Under the pieces are notes generated by a model that made no database searches, had not been told where the DNA came from, and saw only the letters and a list, made by a program, of their open reading frames with translations. Of a DNA stretch of 64,000 nucleotides, positions 17,739 to 27,342 are shown piece after piece. This stretch comes from Brevundimonas vitisensis (GTDB lineage: Bacteria; Pseudomonadota; Alphaproteobacteria; Caulobacterales; Caulobacteraceae). Numbering within the stretch: position 1 is the first letter of the stretch; every line of letters begins with the position of its first letter. Made by a program: the position numbers and the translations under genes. The stretch is from positions 248,001-312,000 of the forward strand of contig NZ_CP067977.1 of assembly GCF_016656965.1 (NCBI RefSeq). Reading direction: 5' to 3'.

Positions 17739-20681
17739 TTGTCTCACTTGAAGCGAAATAGCCGTGTCGCCTTGCTGTGCGGGGCGTCCCTGGTCAGCCT
17801 GGTTGCGCTGGCCCCGATGTCGGCCATGGCCCAGAGCGCTTCGGCCGCTCAGGACCCGGAGGCCACCGACGTCGACGAGCTTGTGGTCACCGGGATCAGG
17901 GCGCAGCTGCGCTCGGCCCAGGCGATCAAGCAGGATTCCGAGGTCATCGTCGATTCGGTGACCGCCGTGGATATCGGCGCCTTGCCCGATCGATCCGTGT
18001 CCGAAGCGCTGCAGCGCATCCCGGGCATCACCCTCCAGCGTACCAATGCGGCCCGTGACCCGGCCCGTCTGGCGGCCGAAGGCGGTGGCGTCTTTGTTCG
18101 CGGCCTGTCGTGGGTCCGTTCGGAGACCAATGGTCGCGATATCTTCTCGGCTTCGAACGGTCGCGGTCTGAGCTTCGAGGACGTCTCGGCCGACCTGCTG
18201 GCCGGTGTCGACGTCTACAAGAACGTCGCTGCCAACATGATCGAGGGCGGGATTGCCGGTACGGTCAACCTGCGCACCCGCGTGCCGTTCGACAACAGCG
18301 AGCCGCTGGTCGCGTTCAACGCGGACTATAACTACGGCGACCTGTCCGAGCGCGGTTACTGGTCGGGCAGCTTCATCGCCAGCGATCGCTGGGACACCGG
18401 CATGGGCGAGTTCGGCCTGCTGGCGAACATCAGCGTTTCGAACGTCGGCAACCGCACGGACTCTATCTCGGTCGACCGCTATGATCCGGTCGTTCTGAAT
18501 GCGGGCAATGCCCCGACCGACGGCTCGGCCGCAGCGGGCGATACGGTCTATATTCCGAAGTATCTCGGCTGGCGGACCATTGACTGGGAGCAGGAGCGTA
18601 CGGCCGTCGCCCTGGCCGCCCAGTGGCGCCCGAATGACGATCTGCTGTTCACCTTCCAGGCTCTGACGTCCCAGGCCGATGCCTACAATATCGAGCGGGC
18701 GCTGGGCACGGAAAGCATCCTGAACCCCAACGCGACCTACAGCTACAACGACGACAATGTGTTCGTGGGCGGCAACGTCCCTCAGGCGAACTACAACACC
18801 GACACCCGCGTCGGCGACGACACCAAGCGGACGACCGACCTGGCGCTGAGCTTCCGCTATGCGCCCAACTCGCCCTGGTCCTTCAGCGGTGATCTGCAGT
18901 ACGTGAAGTCCACTGCCGAAATCTATTCGATGACGGTCTTCACCCAGCTGGAGAACCGTCCTGATCTGAACATCCAGATCGGCGGCGACCTGCCCGTCCT
19001 CACCTCGTCGGGCGGCACCCCTGAGGACCGCTCCGCCTATTGGTGGGCGGCGGCCATGGACCATATCGAGGACAACGAGGCCGACGAACTGGCCGGGCGC
19101 CTCGATGCGACCTATGACTTCGACGAGGGCAGCTTCTTCCGCTCGGTCGCGGTAGGCGTGCGGGCGACCGAGAAGAACTACACAAACCGTCAGACCGGCT
19201 ACAACTGGGGTCTGTTGTCCAACCAGTACTGGGGCAACGGCGGCGGTGCGATCGTCTATCTGGACGACACCGGCTTCCCGGGTGGCACCCAGGATCCGCG
19301 CCTGCTGGATTCATCGGAGCTGTTCACCTTCGACAACTTCTTCCGGGGTGATGCGCCGGTTCCGGGCGTCGCCTGGTTCCCCACCGCAGGCCTGGTCAAC
19401 CAGGGTACGGCCTATGCCTATGACATCCTGCGCAACACTCTGAGCTCGGGCTGGGGCTGGACCCCGCTGTCGGACGACTATGAGAGCTATCGCCTCGGCG
19501 GCGGCAACGGCGGCATCACCGAACTGACCGAAGAGACGCAGGCGGCCTACATCTATGCGCGCTTCGGTGCCGAGAACGCCCTGTTCGGCAAGACCTTCGA
19601 TGGCAATATCGGTGTCCGTATCATCGAGACGGAAACCAGCGCCCAGTCGGTCACCACCCTGCCGGTCATCACCGGGACCTGCCCGCCTCCCGGCGCGCCT
19701 GCCGCCGACTGTACGGCCTTCAACCGGGCCGTCACCTTCTCGACGGGTGGATCTCTGGACGGTCAGCCGATCAGCAACAGCTATACCGATGTGCTGCCGA
19801 GCCTGAATCTGCGTGTTTTCCTGGCCGATGGACTGCAGGCCCGCTTCGCGGTCTCGCGCGCCATGGTTCGCCCGGAGATGTATCAGCTCCAGCCGTTCAC
19901 CAACCTGTCGATCAACTTCGAGGCCGACGGCTATACACTGGATGATGTCGCGCCCTTTACCGGCATCGGCGGCAACCCCGGCCTCGATCCGATCAAGGCG
20001 ACCAACTACGACGCCAGCCTCGAATGGTATTTCGCCCCGACCGGCAGTGTGACTCTGGCGGTGTTCCATAAGGACATCACCGACTACATCTTCACGGGCA
20101 CGGAGACGGAAACCTTCACGAACGGCGGCGTGACCTACGACTTCCTGATGACGCGCTACGTCAATGGGGACGAGGGTACCGTCGACGGGTTCGAGCTGGC
20201 CTATCAGCAGTTCTACGACTTCCTGCCGGGCTGGCTCAGCGGTTTCGGCGTCCAGGGCAACTTCACCTTCATCGACAGCTCCGGCGGTCGCAACACCAGC
20301 CAGAACATTCTGGACCCGCTGCAGAATACGGCGTCGGGCGAGGCGCTGCCGCTGGAGGGGATGTCGCGAACCAGCTACAACGCGGCCCTGCTGTACGAGA
20401 ACTATGGCATCTCGGCTCGCCTCGCCTACAACTGGCGCGAAGAGTATCTGCTTACCACCTCGGCGGCGAACATCAACGCCCCGGTCTGGGCCAGCGACTA
20501 TGGACAGCTGGACGGCTCGGTCTTCTACAGCCTGACCGACGATGTGAAGATCGGCATCCAGTCGACCAACATCCTGAACGAGCGCACGGTGCTGAAGGTG
20601 GGTAACGAAACCCGCAAGCCGCCGTACAACTGGGTCGATACCGATCGCCGCGTTTCGATCGTGCTGCGCGCAGCATTCTGA
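17739..20681 (+). CDS. TonB-dependent receptor (Xanthomonas/Caulobacter carbohydrate type)
   Basis: A 980-residue outer-membrane receptor. A signal peptide of about 31 residues ends at AMAQ, a TonB-box-like DELVVTG lies at residues 46-52, and a plug domain starts near VSEALQRIPGITLQR. A long beta-barrel ends in the terminal phenylalanine of IVLRAAF needed for assembly. The TTG start at 17739 follows AGGAAGG. Its length and style fit the TonB-Xanth-Caul group that imports oligosaccharides. Placed directly before GH35, GH31 and an acetylesterase, it most likely takes up xyloglucan oligosaccharides made by the GH74 enzyme. A hairpin separates it from the next gene. Confidence 0.92.
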   Translation: MSHLKRNSRVALLCGASLVSLVALAPMSAMAQSASAAQDPEATDVDELVVTGIRAQLRSAQAIKQDSEVIVDSVTAVDIGALPDRSVSEALQRIPGITLQRTNAARDPARLAAEGGGVFVRGLSWVRSETNGRDIFSASNGRGLSFEDVSADLLAGVDVYKNVAANMIEGGIAGTVNLRTRVPFDNSEPLVAFNADYNYGDLSERGYWSGSFIASDRWDTGMGEFGLLANISVSNVGNRTDSISVDRYDPVVLNAGNAPTDGSAAAGDTVYIPKYLGWRTIDWEQERTAVALAAQWRPNDDLLFTFQALTSQADAYNIERALGTESILNPNATYSYNDDNVFVGGNVPQANYNTDTRVGDDTKRTTDLALSFRYAPNSPWSFSGDLQYVKSTAEIYSMTVFTQLENRPDLNIQIGGDLPVLTSSGGTPEDRSAYWWAAAMDHIEDNEADELAGRLDATYDFDEGSFFRSVAVGVRATEKNYTNRQTGYNWGLLSNQYWGNGGGAIVYLDDTGFPGGTQDPRLLDSSELFTFDNFFRGDAPVPGVAWFPTAGLVNQGTAYAYDILRNTLSSGWGWTPLSDDYESYRLGGGNGGITELTEETQAAYIYARFGAENALFGKTFDGNIGVRIIETETSAQSVTTLPVITGTCPPPGAPAADCTAFNRAVTFSTGGSLDGQPISNSYTDVLPSLNLRVFLADGLQARFAVSRAMVRPEMYQLQPFTNLSINFEADGYTLDDVAPFTGIGGNPGLDPIKATNYDASLEWYFAPTGSVTLAVFHKDITDYIFTGTETETFTNGGVTYDFLMTRYVNGDEGTVDGFELAYQQFYDFLPGWLSGFGVQGNFTFIDSSGGRNTSQNILDPLQNTASGEALPLEGMSRTSYNAALLYENYGISARLAYNWREEYLLTTSAANINAPVWASDYGQLDGSVFYSLTDDVKIGIQSTNILNERTVLKVGNETRKPPYNWVDTDRRVSIVLRAAF

Positions 20682-20692
20682 CCTGACGTGAC

Positions 20693-20723
20693 AAGGGGGC
20701 GGTCCTGACGGATCGTCCCCTTT
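20693..20723 (+). terminator. Hairpin terminator/attenuator after the TonB receptor gene
   Basis: A 13-bp stem (two G-U pairs) joins 20693-20705 and 20710-20722 around the loop TGAC, and TTTGCTTT follows. It sits 12 bases after the receptor stop and 28 bases before the GH35 start. This is a likely partial terminator that would give more receptor than enzyme from one promoter. Confidence 0.7.
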
Positions 20724-20749
20724 GCTTTGAGTGGCATTGGAGGAAGACG

Positions 20750-22402
20750 ATGCGCCTGTCGCACATCGCCAAGTCGTGGCTGGCTGGCATCTCGGCGGCA
20801 ATGGCCGTGACGGTTGCGACCGCTCCGGCGGTTGCCCAGGCCCCGATCCCGCAGATCGTGCATCAGGATGGCCGTCACGCCCTGATGGTCGACGGCGCGC
20901 CCTTCCTCATTCTTGGCGGGCAGGTCAACAACTCGTCCAACTATCCTGGCCCTCTGGCCCAGGCCTGGCCTGCGCTCAAGTTCATCGGGGCCAACACGGT
21001 CCAGATTCCCATCGCCTGGGAGCAGATCGAGCCGGAGGAGGGGCGCTTCGACTTCTCCTTTGTCGATCATGCGATCGAACAGGCGCGTGCGAACGATATG
21101 CGGGTCGTCTTCCTGTGGTTCGCCACCTGGAAGAACACCGCGCCCAAATATGCTCCGGCCTGGGTCAAGCTGAACCCCGAGCGGTTTCCTCTGCTGATCA
21201 AGGCTGATGGGACCGAAAGTTATGCCCTGTCGCCCTATGGCACCGAGACGCTGGCGGCGGATGCGCGGGCCTTTGCGGCTCTGATGCGTCACATCCGCCA
21301 GGTCGACGAACGCCAGCGCACCGTCATCATGATGCAGCCGCAGAATGAGGTGGGGACCTATGGCTCTGTGCGGGATTACTCACCCGCTGCACAGGCCGCC
21401 TTCGAGGGCCCTGTGCCCCAGGCTCTGCTGGACCGTGTCGGCAGGCCGGCCGGCAGCTGGAGCCAGGTCTTCGGTGCTGAAGCGGACGAGTTCTTCCACG
21501 CCTGGTCGATCGCCGCCTATGTCAATGCGGTGGCCGAGGCGGGTATTCGAGAGTACCCGCTGCCGATGTATGTGAACGCGGCCCTGCCTTCCCCGCATGA
21601 GCGTCCGGACCCGGCGTCCTATGCGTCGGGCGGGCCGGTCTGGCCTGTGTTCGACGCCTGGATGGCGGCCGCCCCGGCCATCGATTTCCTGAGCCCCGAC
21701 ATCTACAACCGGGACTCCCACACCTATGAGGGCCACCTCGACCGCTATGCGCGGCCCGACAATGCGCTGTTCGTTGCCGAGACGGGCAACGACGTCATGT
21801 ATGCCCGCTATCTGTTCAGCGTCCTGGGCCGTGGTGGCATCGGCTATTCGCCGTTCGGCATCGATTACACCGGCTACGCCAACTACCCGCTGGGTGCGCC
21901 CAAGATCGATGAAGAGGCCCTGGTTCCCCTGCGGGATCTCTATCGGCTGATCGCACCCTGGCAGCGGACATGGGCGCGTCTGGCCTATGAGGGCAAGGTG
22001 CGTGGTGTGGCCGAGCCCGACGACCGTGCCTCCCAGACCATCGACTTCCCCGAATGGACCGTGACCGTCGGCTATCGCCGCTGGCAGTTCGGACAGCCGG
22101 AGTGGACCTGGCTTGGCCCCCTGGCGGACGTGCCGGGTACTGAAACGCCCAATGGGGGCGCCATTGTTGCCGAGATCGCGCCGGGCGAGTTTATCGTCAC
22201 GGCCTATCGCGCCCGCGTCGAGTTTGCGGCCAAGCCCTCTACCGACGGCCGCCGCCGCATGGTTGTCCGCTACGAGGAAGGCCACTTCGACGACGAAGGC
22301 CGCTGGGTCTTCGAGCGGATCTGGAATGGCGACCAGACTGACTATGGCCTGAACTTCACCGATCGACCGCAACTGCTGCGCGTCGTCACCGCCGCCTACT
22401 GA
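20750..22402 (+). CDS. GH35 beta-galactosidase with DUF5597-type C-terminus
   Basis: A 550-residue secreted glycoside hydrolase. A signal peptide ends near AVAQA (residues 27-31). The (beta/alpha)8 catalytic domain has the acid/base Glu200 in MMQPQNEVG and the nucleophile Glu344 in FVAETGND. After about residue 400 comes a beta domain like the one found in this GH35 subgroup, which includes the xyloglucan-active Cellvibrio Bgl35A type. It would remove beta-galactosyl units from xyloglucan oligosaccharides in the periplasm after receptor uptake. A good ribosome-binding site GGAGGAAG precedes the ATG. It lies 29 bases before the alpha-xylosidase gene. Confidence 0.88.
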   Translation: MRLSHIAKSWLAGISAAMAVTVATAPAVAQAPIPQIVHQDGRHALMVDGAPFLILGGQVNNSSNYPGPLAQAWPALKFIGANTVQIPIAWEQIEPEEGRFDFSFVDHAIEQARANDMRVVFLWFATWKNTAPKYAPAWVKLNPERFPLLIKADGTESYALSPYGTETLAADARAFAALMRHIRQVDERQRTVIMMQPQNEVGTYGSVRDYSPAAQAAFEGPVPQALLDRVGRPAGSWSQVFGAEADEFFHAWSIAAYVNAVAEAGIREYPLPMYVNAALPSPHERPDPASYASGGPVWPVFDAWMAAAPAIDFLSPDIYNRDSHTYEGHLDRYARPDNALFVAETGNDVMYARYLFSVLGRGGIGYSPFGIDYTGYANYPLGAPKIDEEALVPLRDLYRLIAPWQRTWARLAYEGKVRGVAEPDDRASQTIDFPEWTVTVGYRRWQFGQPEWTWLGPLADVPGTETPNGGAIVAEIAPGEFIVTAYRARVEFAAKPSTDGRRRMVVRYEEGHFDDEGRWVFERIWNGDQTDYGLNFTDRPQLLRVVTAAY

Positions 22403-22431
22403 ATTTTCCGAAGCTTTAGCGAGTGCCCCCC

Positions 22432-25356
22432 ATGTCCCCGACCCTCGCCCGTCGTCTCTTTCTGGTCGTTCTGGCCGTCGCACCGCTGGGGGCCTGTTCG
22501 GGCCTGATGCAGGGCGCTTCGCCGGGCGTCGTCCAGCAGGCGGCGTTCGAGCGTCTGCCAACCGGCATTGTGGTAACGCCTCAGGAGGGCGCAGCCCGCC
22601 GTGTCCGGTTGGAGGTCTATGGGCCCGAGACGATCCGCGTCACGGCGACGGAAGATGCCGACCTGGACCTGCCGGAAAGCCTGATGGTCACCGCCGAGGC
22701 CTCGACCACTACCCCCTTTGAGGTCGAGACCCGCGGCGATCTCGTTGTGCTCAGCACAGCCGAGGCCTCAGCGACGGTTTCGACGGTCACCGGTGCCGTG
22801 ACCTTTCTGGACGAGGACGGCCAGCCTGTGCTGGCCGAGCGGCCCGGCAGCCGCGAGCTGAAGCCCGTCACGGTCGAAGACCAGGACGGCGATCATCGCT
22901 TTCTGGCCACCCGGCAGATCTGGGAAAGCCCGGAGGATGAGTCCTTCTATGGCCTTGGTCAGCACCAGCAGGGGCTGATGGATCACAAGGGTCACGACGT
23001 GACCCTGGCTCAGCACAATATGGACGTCGGCATCCCGTTCGTGGTGTCCAGCCGCAACTATGGGCTGCTGTGGGAAACCAACGCGATCACGCGCTTCGGC
23101 GACCCGCGGCCTTACGGCATGCTTGGCGACCGTCTGACCCTGCGCGATGCCACGGGGCGTTTCGGCGGCCTGACCGCCAGCTATTACCAGGGCGACGAAC
23201 TGGTGGTTCAGCGCCAGGAGACCGAGGTGAACTATGAGTTCATCCGCGAGTGGTCGCGCTGGCCGCAGGGGTTCAAATCCCAGCCCGGCCAGCCGGTGCA
23301 GACCGGCGACATGGGCAAGCCCGGTCAGGCCGGCGTCCGCGTCGTCTGGGAAGGCACGATGGAGACGGCGACTGCCGGCGAGCACAAGTTCCGCCTTTAT
23401 TCATCGGGTTACGTCAAGGTCTGGATCAACGGTGAGATGGTCGAAGACAATTGGCGCCAGAACTGGAACCCCTTCGACCACGACTTCCAGGTTCAGCTGC
23501 CGGCCAATGAGCAGGTCTCGATCCGTATCGAGTGGACTCCCGAGGACGGCTATCTGGCCCTGCGCCACATGGACCCGCTGCCGGCGGCAGAACAGGGTGC
23601 GCTGAGCCTGTCGTCGGAAGTCGGCAATGCGATCGACTACTACTATATCGGCGGCGACAATCTGGACGAGGTCATCTCGGGCTACCGTGGTCTGACCGGT
23701 CGGTCGGTTATGCTGCCACGCTGGGCCTATGGCTTCTGGCAGAGCCGCCAGCGCTACAATACCCAGGCGGAGGTGGTGGACACGGTGCGCCGCTATCGCG
23801 AGCTGCGCCTGCCGATCGACAATGTGGTGCAGGACTGGTTCTACTGGCCCGAGAATGCGTGGGGCTCGCACGAGTTCGACCCGGCCCGCTTCCCCGATCC
23901 GGCCCAGATGGTGAAGGACGTTCACGACATGAACGCCAACATCATCATCTCCGTCTGGCCGAAATTCTATCCGACGACCGATCATTACAAGGAGCTGGAT
24001 GCGATCGGCGGCATGTACACGCGCAACGTCGAGGTGGGCGCGCGCGACTGGGTCGGGCCCGGCTATGCCAACAGCTTCTATGACCCCTATCTGCCCGCAG
24101 CGCGCGACCTCTACTGGCAGCAGATGTCGGACAGCTTCAAGGGAATGGATTTCGACGGCTGGTGGCTGGATTCGGTCGAGCCGGACATGCACTCCAACCT
24201 GGACATCCCCGAGCGGACCCTGCGGATGGGACCGACGGCGGCGGGGCCGGGTGCCTATGTGTTCAACTCCTATCCGCTGGTGAATGCCGAGAACGTCTAT
24301 CGCCGGTTCCGCGAGGAGAAGGGCGACGAGCGAACCTATATCCTGACCCGCTCGGCCTGGGGCGGCCTGCAACGTACTGGCTCCACCCTGTGGTCCGGCG
24401 ACGTCGTCGCCCGCTGGGACAATCTGAAAGATCAGATCTCGGCCGGGGTGAACACGGGCCTGTCGGGCATCCCGAACTGGACGCACGACATCGGCGGCTT
24501 CTCGGTCGAGGCGCGCTATTCCAACCCGCAGGGCATGACGGCCGAGAACAAGGCCGAGTGGGACGAGCTGAACCTGCGCTGGTTCCAGTTCGGTGCCTGG
24601 TCGCCGATCTTCCGCTCCCACGGCGAGTTTCCGACGCGCGAGGTCTACAATCTGGCTGAGCCTGGAACCCCGCTCTATGACGCCTTCGCCGATGCGCTGA
24701 AGGTTCGCTATCGGCTGATGCCCTATATCTACAGCCTGGCGGGCGACACCTATCATCGCGATGGCACGATCATGCGCGGGCTGGTCATGGACTTTGCCGA
24801 TGATCGGCGTGCCCGGGACATCAACGACCAGTATATGTTCGGTCCGGCGCTGCTGGTGGCACCGGTCACCGAGTACCGGGCGCGCGAGCGCACCGTCTAT
24901 TTCCCCGGCAATGCGACCTGGTACGATCTGCGCTCCGGCCAGTCCTATCGCGGTGGCACCGAGGCGTCGGTCGCGGCCCCGCTGGACAAGATCCCCGTCT
25001 TCGTTCGGGCCGGATCGATCGTGCCGACCGGGCCTGAGATCCAGTATACGAGCGAGAAGCTGGACGCCCCGATCACCCTGGTCGTCTATACGGGCGCGGA
25101 CGGATCGTTCGCCTTCTATGAGGATGGCGGCCTGTCCTATGGCTATGAGCGGGGCGAGTTCTCGACCATTCCGATGGCCTGGAATGAGGCGACGGGTGTG
25201 CTGACCTTGGGGGCACGCACCGGTCAGTATCCGGGAATGAGCCAGTCGCGGACCTTCCACGTCCGCTTCGTCAGCGGCCCTGGCGAAGTGGGGTTCGATG
25301 CCCCGGTCGCGCGTACGGTTCAGTATGACGGCGCGGCCATTGAGGTTCGCCGCTGA
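22432..25356 (+). CDS. GH31 alpha-xylosidase lipoprotein with inserted PA14 domain
   Basis: A 974-residue GH31 enzyme. The N-terminal signal ends in a lipobox LGAC with Cys22. A PA14-like beta domain (WEGTMETATAGEHKFRLYS, VWINGEMVEDNW) is inserted at about residues 270-385. The catalytic barrel contains WWLDSVEPD with the nucleophile near Asp580. This layout matches Cellvibrio Xyl31A, in which PA14 helps bind long xyloglucan oligosaccharides. It would cut alpha-1,6-xylose from the non-reducing end and so feed the XylR-controlled pathway. A GTG at 22423 is in frame, but ATG 22432 is better spaced from GCGAG. Its stop overlaps the next start (TGATG). Confidence 0.9.
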   Translation: MSPTLARRLFLVVLAVAPLGACSGLMQGASPGVVQQAAFERLPTGIVVTPQEGAARRVRLEVYGPETIRVTATEDADLDLPESLMVTAEASTTTPFEVETRGDLVVLSTAEASATVSTVTGAVTFLDEDGQPVLAERPGSRELKPVTVEDQDGDHRFLATRQIWESPEDESFYGLGQHQQGLMDHKGHDVTLAQHNMDVGIPFVVSSRNYGLLWETNAITRFGDPRPYGMLGDRLTLRDATGRFGGLTASYYQGDELVVQRQETEVNYEFIREWSRWPQGFKSQPGQPVQTGDMGKPGQAGVRVVWEGTMETATAGEHKFRLYSSGYVKVWINGEMVEDNWRQNWNPFDHDFQVQLPANEQVSIRIEWTPEDGYLALRHMDPLPAAEQGALSLSSEVGNAIDYYYIGGDNLDEVISGYRGLTGRSVMLPRWAYGFWQSRQRYNTQAEVVDTVRRYRELRLPIDNVVQDWFYWPENAWGSHEFDPARFPDPAQMVKDVHDMNANIIISVWPKFYPTTDHYKELDAIGGMYTRNVEVGARDWVGPGYANSFYDPYLPAARDLYWQQMSDSFKGMDFDGWWLDSVEPDMHSNLDIPERTLRMGPTAAGPGAYVFNSYPLVNAENVYRRFREEKGDERTYILTRSAWGGLQRTGSTLWSGDVVARWDNLKDQISAGVNTGLSGIPNWTHDIGGFSVEARYSNPQGMTAENKAEWDELNLRWFQFGAWSPIFRSHGEFPTREVYNLAEPGTPLYDAFADALKVRYRLMPYIYSLAGDTYHRDGTIMRGLVMDFADDRRARDINDQYMFGPALLVAPVTEYRARERTVYFPGNATWYDLRSGQSYRGGTEASVAAPLDKIPVFVRAGSIVPTGPEIQYTSEKLDAPITLVVYTGADGSFAFYEDGGLSYGYERGEFSTIPMAWNEATGVLTLGARTGQYPGMSQSRTFHVRFVSGPGEVGFDAPVARTVQYDGAAIEVRR

Positions 25357-27317
25357 TGCGCCTGTCCCACCTGTTTGCGCTTTCGGTTTTGACGTCGGTG
25401 CCAGCAGGCGGGGCCTTGGCCCAGTCTGCTGCGCCGTCGCTGGCGCTGGATCCCATGTTCCAGGACGGAGCCGTTATCCAGCGCGATCGTCCTGTCCCTG
25501 TGTGGGGCATGGCGGCACCCGGCGCGACGGTGCAGGCGACGCTGGCGGGTCAATCAGCCAGTGCTCTGTCCGGCGCTGATGGCCGCTGGCGGACCACCCT
25601 GCCTGCCATGCCGGCGGGTCGTGGTCACACTCTGAGCGTGCGTGTGCAGGATGGGGCAGAGGCCACGGTCTCGAACCTGGCGTCGGGCGACGTCTTCCTG
25701 TGTTCGGGTCAGTCGAACATGGAGTTCGAGGTCCGTCAGGTCACCAATGCCGATACCGAGATCGCCCAGGCCAATGACCAGGATCTGCGACTGTTGCTGG
25801 TTGCGCGGTCCAGTCTGCCGGGCCCGTCGGCTCAGGTCGCGCGCGTCGGAAGTTGGGCCTCGACCACGCCGCAGAGCGTCCGAAGCTTTTCGGCTGCGTG
25901 CTATTTCATGGGCCGCGAGTTGCGCCGGGCCCATCCCGATGTGCCGGTTGGCCTGATTGCGGCCTCCTGGGGCGGATCGATCATCGAGGACTGGCTGGAC
26001 GAGCCGTCGCTGCGGGGGCTGGGGGGCCGCGAGGTCGCGCTGGATGCCCTGGCTGTCTATGCCCGAGACCCTGTTGAAGGCCAGCGCCAGTGGCGCGACG
26101 TGTCGTCCCGCTGGTGGCGGGATAACGATCCCGGCCTCGGCCAGGGCTGGAACGACGCAGCGTTCGACGACCGCGCCTGGCCGACCATGCCGACCGAAGG
26201 CTTCTGGGAGGCAACGGTCCCGCAACTGGCAACCTTTGACGGCACGGTCTGGGTTCGCACCCATGTGACCCTGACGCGTGCACAGGCACGGCAAGCGGCA
26301 ACGCTGTCGCTGGGGCCCATCGACGATGCCGACAGCACCTGGGTCAATGGCCGCTTCGTCGGCGACAGTCAGGGCTGGGACACGCCTCGCAGCTATCGCA
26401 TTGCGCCGGGCGGGCTGAAGGCCGGAGACAATGTCATCGCCATCGGCATGCTGGACACCGGCGGCGGCGGCGGAGCTTGGGGGCCGGCGGCGGACAAGGC
26501 GTTGGTGCTGGAAGACGGCACGCGCATCCCTCTGAACCAGGGCTGGCGGTATCAGGTCGCGGCCCCGCTATGGGAGCTGGTCAATCTGCCGCGCACGCCC
26601 TGGATCGGCGGCAGCGGCCTGACCACGCTTTACAATGGCATGATCTCACCCCTCGGGCCGTGGGGCCTGGCCGGTGTGGCCTGGTACCAGGGCGAATCCA
26701 ACGTCAGTGCGCCCGAAGAATACGCCGTCCTGCTGCCAGCCCTGATGGCCAACTGGCGGGCGCGGTTCGAGCGGGCTGATCTGCCGTTCCTGATCGTTCA
26801 ACTGGCCGACTTCGGTCTGCGACGGGGTTCGCCGGGGCCCTCAGCCTGGGCGAGGTTGCGTGAGGTCCAGCGTCAGGTCGTCAATGCCGATCCGCGCGCG
26901 GGCCTGGCCGTCGCCATCGATATCGGCGACCGTTACGACATCCACCCGACCAACAAGCAGCAGGTCGGGCGGCGCCTGGGTCTGGAGGCCCGCCGGCTTG
27001 TGCATGGCGATACGGTCGCGGTGTCGCCGCAGCCGGTCTCAGCGCAACGGGACGGGGAGGCAATCCGGATCGCCTATCCGGCCAACACCGCCCTTTGGAT
27101 CCAGGAAGGCGGCAGCGTGACGGGGCTCCAGCTTTGCGATGCTCAGGATGGCTGCGTCTGGGCCGAGGGGCGGCTTGCGCCGGGAGGCATCCAAGTCACA
27201 TCCCCGGCCGCCGCCACGGCCGCGCTGGTCCGGTACTGCTGGGCCGACAGCCCCATCTGCAACCTTTACGGGCCGGACGACCTGCCTGCGACGCCGTTCG
27301 AACTGGCGATCGACTAG
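25356..27317 (+). CDS. SGNH carbohydrate acetylesterase, CE20-like (sialate-O-acetylesterase family)
   Basis: A 653-residue secreted esterase. A signal peptide ends near ALAQS. The catalytic domain has FLCSGQSNMEF with the nucleophile Ser120, GLAGVAWYQGESNV, and the DIHPTNK block with His530. Between about residues 225 and 395 an inserted jelly-roll segment (WNDAAFDDRAW, DSTWVNGRFVG) splits the SGNH fold. That arrangement is the hallmark of CE20, first described for the Xanthomonas xyloglucan acetylesterase. It probably removes acetyl groups from xyloglucan galactose so that GH35 can act. It overlaps the alpha-xylosidase stop by one base. Confidence 0.85.
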   Translation: MRLSHLFALSVLTSVPAGGALAQSAAPSLALDPMFQDGAVIQRDRPVPVWGMAAPGATVQATLAGQSASALSGADGRWRTTLPAMPAGRGHTLSVRVQDGAEATVSNLASGDVFLCSGQSNMEFEVRQVTNADTEIAQANDQDLRLLLVARSSLPGPSAQVARVGSWASTTPQSVRSFSAACYFMGRELRRAHPDVPVGLIAASWGGSIIEDWLDEPSLRGLGGREVALDALAVYARDPVEGQRQWRDVSSRWWRDNDPGLGQGWNDAAFDDRAWPTMPTEGFWEATVPQLATFDGTVWVRTHVTLTRAQARQAATLSLGPIDDADSTWVNGRFVGDSQGWDTPRSYRIAPGGLKAGDNVIAIGMLDTGGGGGAWGPAADKALVLEDGTRIPLNQGWRYQVAAPLWELVNLPRTPWIGGSGLTTLYNGMISPLGPWGLAGVAWYQGESNVSAPEEYAVLLPALMANWRARFERADLPFLIVQLADFGLRRGSPGPSAWARLREVQRQVVNADPRAGLAVAIDIGDRYDIHPTNKQQVGRRLGLEARRLVHGDTVAVSPQPVSAQRDGEAIRIAYPANTALWIQEGGSVTGLQLCDAQDGCVWAEGRLAPGGIQVTSPAAATAALVRYCWADSPICNLYGPDDLPATPFELAID

Positions 27318-27342
27318 CGGGGGTCGTCCTAACCTGGCTGTG

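Noticed and set aside
17499-19064. A 521-codon minus-strand frame across the halogenase-receptor gap
   Set aside because: It is antisense to the TonB receptor plug region and would cover the operator and promoter region. Its product has no family features.
23401-25260. A 619-codon minus-strand frame opposite the GH31 gene
   Set aside because: It is antisense to a clear GH31 catalytic domain and has no recognisable motif or ribosome-binding site.
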